A DNA stretch of 6,378 bases from Acidobacteriota bacterium (GCA_021781255.1 JAJXXG010000731.1:1-6378); one strand, 5' to 3'. Counted from the stretch's first letter, positions 1 to 5,414 are shown. A program made the numbers and translations. Notes: generated from the letters alone by a model not told the origin.

Positions 1-92
1 CCGGAGAAGAAGAGCATGGAGATCAAGGCATCGAGGGTGCGCCACTCGATGCGGAGATCCTTGAGGAGATGAGTCCAAAGGGCGCGGGTCAC
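1..92 (-). CDS. ccmB: Heme exporter membrane subunit CcmB, N-terminal fragment
   Basis: CcmB is the membrane subunit that pairs with the CcmA ATPase in cytochrome c maturation System I. Only the first 30 codons are in the window; the rest lies beyond the left edge. The translation begins MTRALWTHLLKDLRIEWR and runs into a hydrophobic stretch (DALISMLFFS). The short amphipathic KDLRIEWR segment before the first membrane helix is typical of bacterial CcmB. The start is GTG at 92-90, overlapping the ybaK stop TGA (91-89) as GTGA. A strong GGAGG Shine-Dalgarno lies at 104-100 (minus strand), 7 bases before the GTG, which decides this start. Position directly after ccmE-ccmA-ybaK supports the call. 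The fragment is too short to check later conserved features, so the identification rests on the N-terminal pattern plus context. Confidence 0.82.
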   Translation of the reverse strand, partial: MTRALWTHLLKDLRIEWRTLDALISMLFFS

Positions 93-598
93 TCGTGTGC
101 CTCCAATGGCCGAATCTCTTTGGTCAGGTCGGCGGTTTCAACCGGCGGACCGATGGCAGCGGCGGCGCGGAGGTAGTCCTCAGGAGCGAGGATGAGCTGC
201 GTGCCGCGGGTTCCTGCAGAGACGCTGATCCTGTCGAAGAGGATCACGGTTTCATCGATGAAGACGGGATAGGGTTTTTTGGCGCCAAAGACGGTGACGC
301 CGCCGCGGATGTAGCCGGTAAGGGGCTGCACGTCCTTGAGGGGCGACATCTCCGCCTTGCGCCAGGCGAAGGCGCGGGCAAGTTTTTTAAAGTCGAGCTC
401 GGCGTCGCCCGGGATAACGGCGAAGGCATAGTCTCCGGAACCGTTGGTGGTGAGGAGGGTTTTGAAGACCTGCTCGGGAGGCATGCCAATCTTCCGGGCG
501 ACGGCAATGGCGGTGAGATCATCGGGGTCGACTTCGTACTCGCGCAGTTCGAAGGCGATGCCGAGGGACTCAAGGAAGCGTGCGCCGTTGGTCTTCAT
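89..598 (-). CDS. ybaK: YbaK/EbsC-family Cys-tRNA(Pro) deacylase
   Basis: Predicted 169-residue cytosolic trans-editing enzyme. YbaK proteins hydrolyse Cys-tRNA(Pro), which arises when prolyl-tRNA synthetase mischarges cysteine. The single YbaK domain fills the protein. Lys46 in the VFKTLL motif sits at the same number as the essential lysine of Haemophilus YbaK. Family motifs follow: VIPGDAELDFKKLA (about 61-74) and the GYIRGG loop (95-100) before GAKKPYPVFID. Length is normal for the family (about 155-170). The start ATG at 598-596 overlaps the ccmA stop TGA (597-595) as ATGA, with only a modest GGAG about 11 bases upstream, so translational coupling to ccmA is likely. Its stop overlaps the ccmB GTG. 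The location inside a ccm operon is unusual. Specificity for Cys-tRNA(Pro) rather than another mischarged tRNA is inferred from the family. Confidence 0.92.
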   Translation of the reverse strand: MKTNGARFLESLGIAFELREYEVDPDDLTAIAVARKIGMPPEQVFKTLLTTNGSGDYAFAVIPGDAELDFKKLARAFAWRKAEMSPLKDVQPLTGYIRGGVTVFGAKKPYPVFIDETVILFDRISVSAGTRGTQLILAPEDYLRAAAAIGPPVETADLTKEIRPLEAHE

Positions 599-1335
599 CG
601 CGCGGGGCTCTCCGGATCAATGCCCGATGGACCTGTCCGCGGCGATCCCGGCTCAAACGAGGCCACGCGGCCGGCGCGGAGGGTGAGAATCCAGTCGGCG
701 ATGGGCGCGGCAAGCTCGCGCTGATGGGTGGTGAGGACGATGGTGCGATCACTGTGGCGGAAGCGGGAGAGAAGCTCAACCATCTGACGAGCGCTTTCGA
801 CATCCATATTGGAGAAAGGCTCATCGAGCAGGAGCAGCTCGGGTTGGGGGACCAGCACACGCGCAAGGGAGGTGCGCTGACGCATGCCCTGGGAGTACTG
901 ACCGAAGGTACGGGCAAGGGTGGGATCGAGACCCACCTGGCGCAGGGCCTCAGCAGGAGCGAGGCAGTCACGGCCGGGATAGAGTGAGGCGAAGTAGCGC
1001 AGGTTTTCCTGGGCGGTGAGCTCGTCATAGAGCATGGGCGCGTGGCTCATGTAGCCGATGCGGGCGCGCTCCTGCTGCGGCTCAGAGCCGCCGAAGACGC
1101 GCACGACGCCATAGGTGGGCCGGAGCAGCCCGGCGAGGATGCGCAACAGGGTGGATTTACCCGCGCCATTTTCACCGAGGAGGACGTAGCAGCGTCCGGG
1201 CTCGAGATCGACTGTGACCTGGCGGAGGGCGGCAAAGCTACCGAAGAGCTTGGAGACCTGCTGGATGCGCGCACAGGGCTCCACGGACCGAGCGCATGGC
1301 TGTGTGAGTTCGGCGCCGGGTGCGTTCGTGGTCAT
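595..1335 (-). CDS. ccmA: Heme exporter ATP-binding protein CcmA
   Basis: A 246-residue ABC ATPase. In System I cytochrome c maturation CcmA works with CcmB on the inner membrane, and ATP hydrolysis releases heme-loaded CcmE from CcmC. Visible motifs are Walker A GENGAGKST (54-62), signature YSQGM (147-151), Walker B LLLLDEP (167-173), D-loop SNMD (175-178) and switch His204. The stretch GYMSHAPMLYDELTAQENLRYF (split at 94-106 and 107-115) resembles the CcmA subfamily. The Q-loop has His98-Ala99 where a Gln is usual. The ATG at 1335-1333 lies 4 bases past the ccmE stop with no clear Shine-Dalgarno, which suggests coupled translation. The frame stays open upstream to 1689, but that part lies inside ccmE in another frame and looks unstructured, so I reject it. 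About 22 residues precede the first ABC strand, so GTG at codon 18 is a possible alternative start. Confidence 0.92.
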   Translation of the reverse strand: MTTNAPGAELTQPCARSVEPCARIQQVSKLFGSFAALRQVTVDLEPGRCYVLLGENGAGKSTLLRILAGLLRPTYGVVRVFGGSEPQQERARIGYMSHAPMLYDELTAQENLRYFASLYPGRDCLAPAEALRQVGLDPTLARTFGQYSQGMRQRTSLARVLVPQPELLLLDEPFSNMDVESARQMVELLSRFRHSDRTIVLTTHQRELAAPIADWILTLRAGRVASFEPGSPRTGPSGIDPESPAR

Positions 1336-1339
1336 GCGA

Positions 1340-1852
1340 TCAGTTGGCGTCAGATGGCGTGGAAGCGTGCGCCGGACTGGACACGGCAGCAGTCTTGGCC
1401 GGTGCGGGCGACTCAGGCTGCGCTCCGGGCTGGGCCGGAGCATACTTGCTCGCACACTTGGCCTGGAGTGTGGTGGCATGGAAGACGCCGTCGCGGCCAT
1501 AGGTACCGCCGGCCACGGCTTCAGAGTCATCCTTAAAGGTGTCGGGAGGCGGCTCCGACCCGTCATAGACCACCTTGAGGGTGGGGCCGGCGGCGGCGCT
1601 GGCCATGTGGCTCTCATACTCGTTGATGACGAAGTCAGCGTGAGGACCATTGCGCTGAATGGAGCCGGGAACGACGAAGCCATCGACACGGAGATTGCGG
1701 GTATAGGCCTTGTTGCCCATGGCGCGCAGCTCCGTAATTTTGACGTAATAGCTTTTGCTGGAGCCGTAACCGGAGTAAGCCAGCCAGCCGACGGTGGCGA
1801 GAATCACGACCACCGCGATACCGATGCGCAGATTGTTGGGTGAAGCCTTCAT
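1340..1852 (-). CDS. ccmE: Cytochrome c maturation heme chaperone CcmE, cysteine (CxxxY) type
   Basis: A 170-residue heme chaperone that binds heme covalently in the periplasm and passes it to apocytochrome c. The N-terminus (MKASPNNLR) is followed by one membrane anchor (about 10-26). A periplasmic OB-fold domain follows, with NLRVDGFVVPGSI (53-65), a FVINE strand (74-78), LKVVYDGSEPPPDTFKD (92-108) and VAGGTYGRDGVF (113-124). The heme-binding motif reads KCASKY: Cys133 replaces the histidine of E. coli CcmE and Tyr137 is kept. The tail after 138 is Pro/Ala/Ser-rich and probably disordered. I chose ATG 1852-1850 because AGAAGG sits 4 bases upstream. An in-frame TTG at 1882 would add ten residues before the anchor and is less likely. 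It is first in the ccmE-ccmA-ybaK-ccmB series, and the ccmA ATG follows 4 bases after its stop. Confidence 0.93.
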   Translation of the reverse strand: MKASPNNLRIGIAVVVILATVGWLAYSGYGSSKSYYVKITELRAMGNKAYTRNLRVDGFVVPGSIQRNGPHADFVINEYESHMASAAAGPTLKVVYDGSEPPPDTFKDDSEAVAGGTYGRDGVFHATTLQAKCASKYAPAQPGAQPESPAPAKTAAVSSPAHASTPSDAN

Positions 1853-2058
1853 GATGCCTTCTTTAACGATACAAGAAGACAAGGAACAAGGGAAACGGGA
1901 TCCGGGGACGGCGGGGCGGAAAGGCTACGGCAATTCCCGGTTCCTGTGGCCTTTTTCGATTGCAAACCCTGCCGCCGCGCCCCGGGTCGGGTCGACTGGG
2001 GCGCTGGGGCTTGAGGATACGGCGACGCCGGAATCGCGCTAGGGCTGCCGGCACCTCA
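1853..2058 (-). other. Intergenic leader between the 44-codon gene and ccmE
   Basis: These 206 bases hold no convincing gene. The frame open across 1863-2126 is Pro/Arg-rich, has no ribosome site and overlaps the 44-codon gene, so I treat it as chance. The minus strand just before ccmE is pyrimidine-rich and ends in the AGAAGG ribosome site (1862-1857). I could not find a good -35/-10 pair. A weak hairpin lies at 1977-2004. ccmE transcription may start here or read through from upstream. Confidence 0.5.
1977..2004 (-). terminator. Possible hairpin after the small-gene cluster
   Basis: A perfect 7-base inverted repeat, GCGCCCC (1977-1983) and GGGGCGC (1998-2004), has a 14-base loop and lies 54 bases past the stop of the 44-codon gene. 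No U-run follows on the minus strand, so it is not a classical intrinsic terminator. It could be a weak or Rho-assisted terminator, an mRNA 3' end structure, or chance in GC-rich DNA. Confidence 0.25.
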
Positions 2059-2193
2059 TCAGTGGGTGCGACGCAGTTTGCCGCACCAGCCGGAGCTTTT
2101 GCGGGTGGCGGCACGGGTGGGATCAAGGGACGTGGCGATCAGCGGCGCGACGATGGTGGCGATAAGAACCAGCTCGACGACGAGGTCACGCAT
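2059..2193 (-). CDS. Small single-helix membrane protein, 44 residues (unknown)
   Basis: I do not recognise this gene. It encodes 44 residues beginning MRDLVVELVLIATIVAP: one hydrophobic helix (about 4-21) followed by a basic, polar tail (TSLDPTRAATRKSS, then GWCGKLRRTH). Asp3 before and several Arg/Lys after the helix predict a cytoplasmic C-terminus by the positive-inside rule. A textbook GGAGG at 2203-2199 (minus strand) lies 5 bases before the ATG, the best evidence that it is translated. It starts 23 bases after the stop of the 33-codon gene, so the two look like a micro-operon. The first 19 residues align without gaps with both neighbouring small proteins, sharing Met1, Pro17 and Ile19. 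Similarity is closest to the 50-residue protein (M-x-D-L, then V/I residues). Function is unknown. Confidence 0.7.
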   Translation of the reverse strand: MRDLVVELVLIATIVAPLIATSLDPTRAATRKSSGWCGKLRRTH

Positions 2194-2198
2194 GGGAA

Positions 2199-2203
2199 CC
2201 TCC
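2199..2203 (-). promoter_or_regulatory. Shine-Dalgarno of the 44-codon gene
   Basis: GGAGG on the minus strand, 5 bases before ATG 2193. It is the strongest ribosome site in the 3140-1853 interval and fixes the start of the small gene. Confidence 0.7.
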
Positions 2204-2216
2204 AGTTCAATGACGC

Positions 2217-2318
2217 TCAACGGCTGCGCGCAACAGCCCTGACCCGCCGCAGCGACGCAAGGATCACAGGCATCATGATCATGGCGACAAAGGCGAATCC
2301 GAGGAAGAAGACCGACAT
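2217..2318 (-). CDS. Small single-helix membrane protein, 33 residues (unknown)
   Basis: I do not recognise this gene. From ATG 2318-2316 it encodes 33 residues: a hydrophobic, Phe/Met-rich helix (MSVFFLGFAFVAMIMMPVIL, 1-20) and a short basic tail (ASLRRVRAVARSR). It aligns without gaps with the 44- and 50-residue proteins over residues 1-19, sharing Pro17 and Ile19. The ribosome site is weak (an AGG about 11 bases upstream). The frame stays open to an ATG at 2438, which would give 73 residues. The extra 40 residues look like translated non-coding DNA and would break the three-way alignment, so I prefer the short start. It is 23 bases upstream of the 44-codon gene and probably co-transcribed with it. 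Function is unknown, and the weak ribosome site keeps confidence moderate. Confidence 0.5.
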   Translation of the reverse strand: MSVFFLGFAFVAMIMMPVILASLRRVRAVARSR

Positions 2319-2568
2319 GGGCGCGAAACCTGATTTGGCCGGCGGGCAAGCCCGACAGCGGGATGAGCGATCAAAGAAGAACGATAGCCCCGAAAAGAGC
2401 CGCGTGGGAATCACGCCGGGGTGGGACAGGAATGACACATATGGGTGGGAAAACGGAAAAGGCGAGAGGGGGGAAACAGGGATCGCTTGGGGAACAGGAC
2501 AAGCGAATGAGGAAAAGGACCGGCGCAGAGGCGGCTGCGAGGCGCTTGGGCACTGCCGACGCAGAAGG
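2319..2568. other. Intergenic region with a long purine/pyrimidine-skewed tract
   Basis: These 250 bases separate the 50-codon and 33-codon genes. The plus strand from about 2443 to 2520 is almost free of pyrimidine runs and rich in G and A (for example 2480 upstream to 2443). The minus-strand transcript here would therefore be C/U-rich and poorly structured. I see no convincing promoter, terminator or additional gene; ORFs crossing it are Pro/Ser-rich shadows. Confidence 0.4.
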
Positions 2569-2721
2569 CTAGCGGCTGGCGGGAAGGGTCGCGGCCGGAA
2601 ATTCGATGGCCTTGGCCTGGCACTCAGGGGCGCTGCGGCGCTTGCGAGCCGGCATGACCGCGGCGATGGCCGGGGAGGCCACCAAGGTTACAAAAACAAG
2701 CGCGATGATGAGGTCATGCAT
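2569..2721 (-). CDS. Small single-helix membrane protein, 50 residues (unknown)
   Basis: I do not recognise this gene. It encodes 50 residues beginning MHDLIIALVFVTLVASPAIA: one hydrophobic helix (4-20), then a basic stretch (PARKRR, 24-29) and a polar tail with one Cys (position 34). Part of the helix followed by SPAIA could alternatively be read as a signal peptide, but cleavage would leave only about 30 residues. ATG 2721 is the only standard start in frame, since a TAA lies 8 codons upstream. The ribosome site is weak (GGATGG about 10 bases upstream). The sequence before the start shares GAACTGGA with the region before the 44-codon gene, and residues 1-11 match it closely (M-x-D-L, Val/Ile, Leu8). 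This points to duplication. It is the first gene after the repeat-rich 419-base region. Function is unknown. Confidence 0.55.
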   Translation of the reverse strand: MHDLIIALVFVTLVASPAIAAVMPARKRRSAPECQAKAIEFPAATLPASR

Positions 2722-2811
2722 GAGACAGGCACCATCCAGTTCTTAGATTTGCCGCCACAAGGGCGACGTAACAACTGCGAGCGGCAAGAGTAACCACACA
2801 AAAACGCCTCA

Positions 2812-2831
2812 GGTAACTCTTACTGGTTACC
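2812..2831. repeat. Inverted repeat GGTAAC-N8-GTTACC, possible operator
   Basis: The arms GGTAAC (2812-2817) and GTTACC (2826-2831) are perfect complements with an 8-base spacer. The spacer begins an 8-base direct repeat TCTTACTG (2818-2825), repeated 16 bases on at 2834-2841. The element lies about 90 bases upstream of the 50-codon gene and just downstream of a weak promoter-like pair, a suitable place for a repressor. The binding protein is unknown. Confidence 0.4.
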
Positions 2832-2832
2832 G

Positions 2833-2862
2833 ATCTTACTGCGACTCAGCAGCCGACTGCAA
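2833..2862 (-). promoter_or_regulatory. Weak candidate promoter for the small-gene cluster
   Basis: On the minus strand, TTGCAG (2862-2857) and TAAGAT (2838-2833) are separated by 18 bases. The -35 matches the sigma-70 consensus only at TTG, and the -10 matches at 4 of 6. Its position immediately before an inverted repeat adds some weight, but this is a guess from spacing and partial consensus. Confidence 0.2.
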
Positions 2863-2948
2863 CTGGAATCTGCCGATTTTCAAGGAAAATGGCTACAACT
2901 AAAGGTTCAGCACGGGATTGAGCGAGGCAATTCGGCCTGGCGCGAATT

Positions 2949-2964
2949 GGTTACTCGGGTAACC
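2949..2964. repeat. Inverted repeat GGTTAC-TCGG-GTAACC, possible operator
   Basis: A perfect 6-base palindrome with a 4-base spacer. It shares the GGTTAC/GTAACC word with the inverted repeat at 2812-2831 and with single copies at 2790-2795 and (GTAAC) 2768-2772. No U-run follows on either strand, so a terminator is unlikely. Shared half-sites in one intergenic region suggest a protein-binding operator. Half-site orientation and spacing differ between the two elements, which argues for caution. Confidence 0.4.
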
Positions 2965-3140
2965 TTATGTTTTCTCGACGGCGGTCAAAAGAGCTCTCGA
3001 CCGGGCGGAAAAGCGAATGAAGCCCTGCGGATGGGGGTGAAGGGAGATCCGGCGGGGATGGGCGAAGACCGCTTTCGCGTGGGCGATGGTCCGGAGCGAG
3101 GCGTTCGGAGCGGATGCGGTGAAATTTGCAAACGGCGTTG

Positions 3141-5276
3141 TCAGCGGGCGGATTCGAGAGCCGCGGCAGCGCGATCGAGGGCCCGGGCAAGAGCCTGCAA
3201 CTGCTGCGCGGTGCGCGGAGCGTCCTGGTTATCGATGCCCTCATTGACGCCTGGAATGGCAACAGCGGCGTAGCCGGTGTGCTCGCCGGGGGCGAAGATG
3301 GTGTGGCGGTACCAGGGGCGGCCGGGAAGTCCGGCGCGGGCGAGGAATGCGGTCTCAGTTTGCCGGAGCGCGGAGTTGAGGCGGGCGAGATCTCCGGACG
3401 GAGCGGATTCGAGGGCATAGGCGCGCTGCGCGGCAGCGGCAAAACGCCCGGCAGCAGCCTGAGCAGGGGCGAAATCGAGTGCAGCAAGGCCGGCATCGGC
3501 AGCGCGCTGTTTAGCGGAGGCGAGGTCGGCGGAGATTTCGCGGGCGTAGGCGACGTAGTCGTAGGGGAGAACATCGGCGTCGGCCATGCGCAGGGCCTCA
3601 AGGCCAAGAACGCGGGCCATTTCCTGCAGATAGAGGAAGTGGGGATCGGCGTTGGCGGTGAACCAGGCAAAGTCATCAAAGGCCGAGTGGTAGACGCCGT
3701 AGGAGCCATTGGATGCAACGTCGGTGGAGGGAACGCCGGCGTGTTGCAGGAAGGGCGTGTAATCAGAGCCGGAGCCGAGATTGCCGAGTTTTACCTGATC
3801 CTGCGCAACCGGCGCGTCAGGCTCATTGGGCAGGGTGGAGCCGGCGCTCCACTGCAGGTAGACCGTACCGCCGAGGGGGCTGGGAACGGAGCGCGCAATG
3901 CCACGGACAAACTCCCTGAGCGAGGGAACGGCGGAAGCTGAGAAGCTGGGGCCTGAGACGGCGACATCGACATTGAAGTAGGCGACGGCCCGGTTGAGGG
4001 CTGCGCCCTGCTGCTCGACCCACTCGGTGGAACCGATGAGGCCTTCTTCCTCGGCGTCCCAGCTACAGAAGAGGATGGTGCGCCGCGGATGCCAGCCATG
4101 ACGCAGCAGCGCGCCGATGCCGTGTGCGGCCTCAAGCAGGGCGGCGGTGCCGCTGGAGGGATCGACGGCGCCGTAGACCCAGGCATCGCGATGGTTGCCG
4201 ACGATGACCTGCGCGTCCGGCTCCTGGGAGCCTTCGACTTTGCCGATGACGTCCCAGATGATGCGGCGTTGATCGTCCTGTTGCGAGAGGAGATGAACGG
4301 TCACCCCGGCCGGGCCCATGTGGTAGTGGAAGGGCAGCGCGCCCTGCCAGCCCGGGAGGACTCCGGGGCCTTTGAGCGCCTGGAGGATGGGCGCGGCGTC
4401 GTGATAGCTGATGGGAATGGAAACGATGTGCGGCTGGTTGCCGGCGGGGCCGTCGGGGTTGGGGATGCGGGCCGAGTCGGGCAGGTCGGGTGTGGAGGCG
4501 ACGCCGGGGGTCTCCGGATCGCCGGGATACTTGAAGAGGTATTGCACGGAGCCGCGCTGCACTCCGGTATCAGGGCGCCAGGGACCAACGGGCCAGGGAT
4601 CGCCTTTGGCATAACCGTCGTCCTGGGGATCGGAGTACAGCAGCACGCCCACGGCGCCGCGCTGCTCGGCAAGGTAAACCTTGACGCCGCGGAAGTTGGA
4701 GCCGTAGCGACAGATGGCAATTTTTCCGCGGAGATCGATATTGCGCGCGGCAAGCTGGCTGAAGTCTTCGGGACGGCAGTAGTTTACGTAAACAACCGGC
4801 GCGGTGACGTCGCCCGAAGCCGAGGAGCCGTTAAAGGGCATGACGACGCGGGGATTGTCGCCGGCCGGATCGGCGGCGAGGTGCTCGGGGGCGGGGCCGG
4901 TCATGATGCGATGGCCGCTCGAATCCCAGGCCTCAACACGGACCACTCCGGGCTGGTTGAGCAACACGCGATAGGGGACGATCTGGGTCTGGAAGCCATC
5001 GGCACGGAGCTTTTGGGCAACATACTCCGCGGTTTGACGGTCTTCCGGCGTTGCGGCGAGATGGGGCGAAGCGGTGAGGATTCTGAGCTCTTCACCGGCA
5101 AGGCTGGCATCAGGAACGGCGAGGAAGTCCTGCTCCAGCCGGGCCTCGGCGGCGAAGTCGAGGTAACCAAGCGGGCGCTGCGGCTCGGCTGCCTGGGCCG
5201 CGAGGCGGGGCGACGGAAGGACAAGCGGGAGAACGGCAAACAGAAGAAGCAATGCCAACGCGGCGCGGAATTTCAT
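3141..5276 (-). CDS. Secreted M28-family metallopeptidase, glutamate carboxypeptidase II-like
   Basis: A 711-residue exported di-zinc peptidase of the M28B (PSMA/GCPII, transferrin-receptor-like) group. Residues 1-30 form a signal peptide (MKFRAALALLLLF..., likely cleaved near AQA-AEP). A PA domain is inserted at about 155-325, the catalytic domain covers about 335-545, and a helical dimerisation domain ends the protein (about 590-705, with FLARAGLPGRPWYRHTIFAP). The zinc ligands and base are all present: His362 (NHRDAW), Asp372 (VDPSSG), Glu409 and Glu410 (SWDAEE), Asp437 (NVD) and His530 (YHS). The GCPII arginines that hold the substrate glutamate (SGRARY) are replaced by STDVAS here, so I leave specificity open. 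ATG 5276 fits AGGG 8 bases upstream and the signal peptide; an in-frame start at 5372 would put 32 odd residues before it. It probably degrades peptides in the periplasm or outside the cell. Confidence 0.94.
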   Translation of the reverse strand: MKFRAALALLLLFAVLPLVLPSPRLAAQAAEPQRPLGYLDFAAEARLEQDFLAVPDASLAGEELRILTASPHLAATPEDRQTAEYVAQKLRADGFQTQIVPYRVLLNQPGVVRVEAWDSSGHRIMTGPAPEHLAADPAGDNPRVVMPFNGSSASGDVTAPVVYVNYCRPEDFSQLAARNIDLRGKIAICRYGSNFRGVKVYLAEQRGAVGVLLYSDPQDDGYAKGDPWPVGPWRPDTGVQRGSVQYLFKYPGDPETPGVASTPDLPDSARIPNPDGPAGNQPHIVSIPISYHDAAPILQALKGPGVLPGWQGALPFHYHMGPAGVTVHLLSQQDDQRRIIWDVIGKVEGSQEPDAQVIVGNHRDAWVYGAVDPSSGTAALLEAAHGIGALLRHGWHPRRTILFCSWDAEEEGLIGSTEWVEQQGAALNRAVAYFNVDVAVSGPSFSASAVPSLREFVRGIARSVPSPLGGTVYLQWSAGSTLPNEPDAPVAQDQVKLGNLGSGSDYTPFLQHAGVPSTDVASNGSYGVYHSAFDDFAWFTANADPHFLYLQEMARVLGLEALRMADADVLPYDYVAYAREISADLASAKQRAADAGLAALDFAPAQAAAGRFAAAAQRAYALESAPSGDLARLNSALRQTETAFLARAGLPGRPWYRHTIFAPGEHTGYAAVAIPGVNEGIDNQDAPRTAQQLQALARALDRAAAALESAR

Positions 5277-5327
5277 GCAGTGGACCCTATTGACGCAACA
5301 GCGAACAACCGATGGTGCGGCGCATCC

Positions 5328-5353
5328 CCTCCGTTGACTGCGACCAACGGAGG
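5328..5353. repeat. 9-base perfect inverted repeat between mscL and the peptidase gene
   Basis: CCTCCGTTG (5328-5336) and CAACGGAGG (5345-5353) are perfect complements around an 8-base loop. The hairpin lies 61 bases past the mscL stop and 51 bases before the peptidase ATG. There is no U-run after it on the minus strand, so it is not a standard intrinsic terminator. It could terminate mscL weakly, form a structure in the peptidase mRNA leader, or bind a regulator. Confidence 0.45.
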
Positions 5354-5414
5354 AGGATGAGGCACGGATCAAGTTTAACGTTGCTGAATCAAGCGGGTGA
5401 GGGACGGGCCACGC

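Larger units (their letters stand above)
2722..3140. other. 419-base non-coding region with clustered GGTTAC/GTAACC repeats
   Basis: I find no plausible gene between the M28 peptidase stop and the 50-codon gene. The left part (2722-2964) has markedly lower GC than its surroundings and carries repeated GTAAC/GTTAC words, two of them as inverted repeats (annotated separately). This is the expected look of a regulated promoter region for the small genes. The right part (2965-3140) follows the peptidase stop and shows no clear hairpin plus U-run. It does contain the heptamer CGGAGCG twice (3092-3098 and 3106-3112), which may be chance. Confidence 0.6.

Noticed and set aside
1336..1689. N-terminal extension of ccmA to a start at 1689
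   Set aside because: It overlaps ccmE in another frame, is Pro/Ser/Met-rich with no domain, and the ATG 4 bases after the ccmE stop gives a normal CcmA length.
1863..2126. Minus-strand frame of 87 codons between the small genes and ccmE
   Set aside because: Pro/Arg-rich composition, overlap with the better supported 44-codon gene, and no ribosome site.
2949..2964. GGTTAC-TCGG-GTAACC read as a transcription terminator of the peptidase gene
   Set aside because: The stem is only 6 bases, there is no following U-run, and it lies about 180 bases past the stop; an operator is a better reading.
3092..3112. Direct repeat CGGAGCG twice, 14 bases apart
   Set aside because: Too short in GC-rich DNA to support a function and not part of a longer array.
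2951..3718. Minus-strand open frame of 255 codons
   Set aside because: Pro/Ser-rich shadow of the peptidase gene in another frame, with no ribosome site or motif.
4089..5360. Plus-strand open frame of 423 codons antisense to the peptidase gene
   Set aside because: It is Gly/Val/Ala-rich with no recognisable motif, lies opposite a strongly supported gene, and is the usual by-product of high third-position GC.
5277..5372. Longer start for the M28 peptidase at 5372
   Set aside because: It would place 32 Arg/Ser/Cys-rich residues ahead of a clear signal peptide; ATG 5276 has an AGGG at good spacing.
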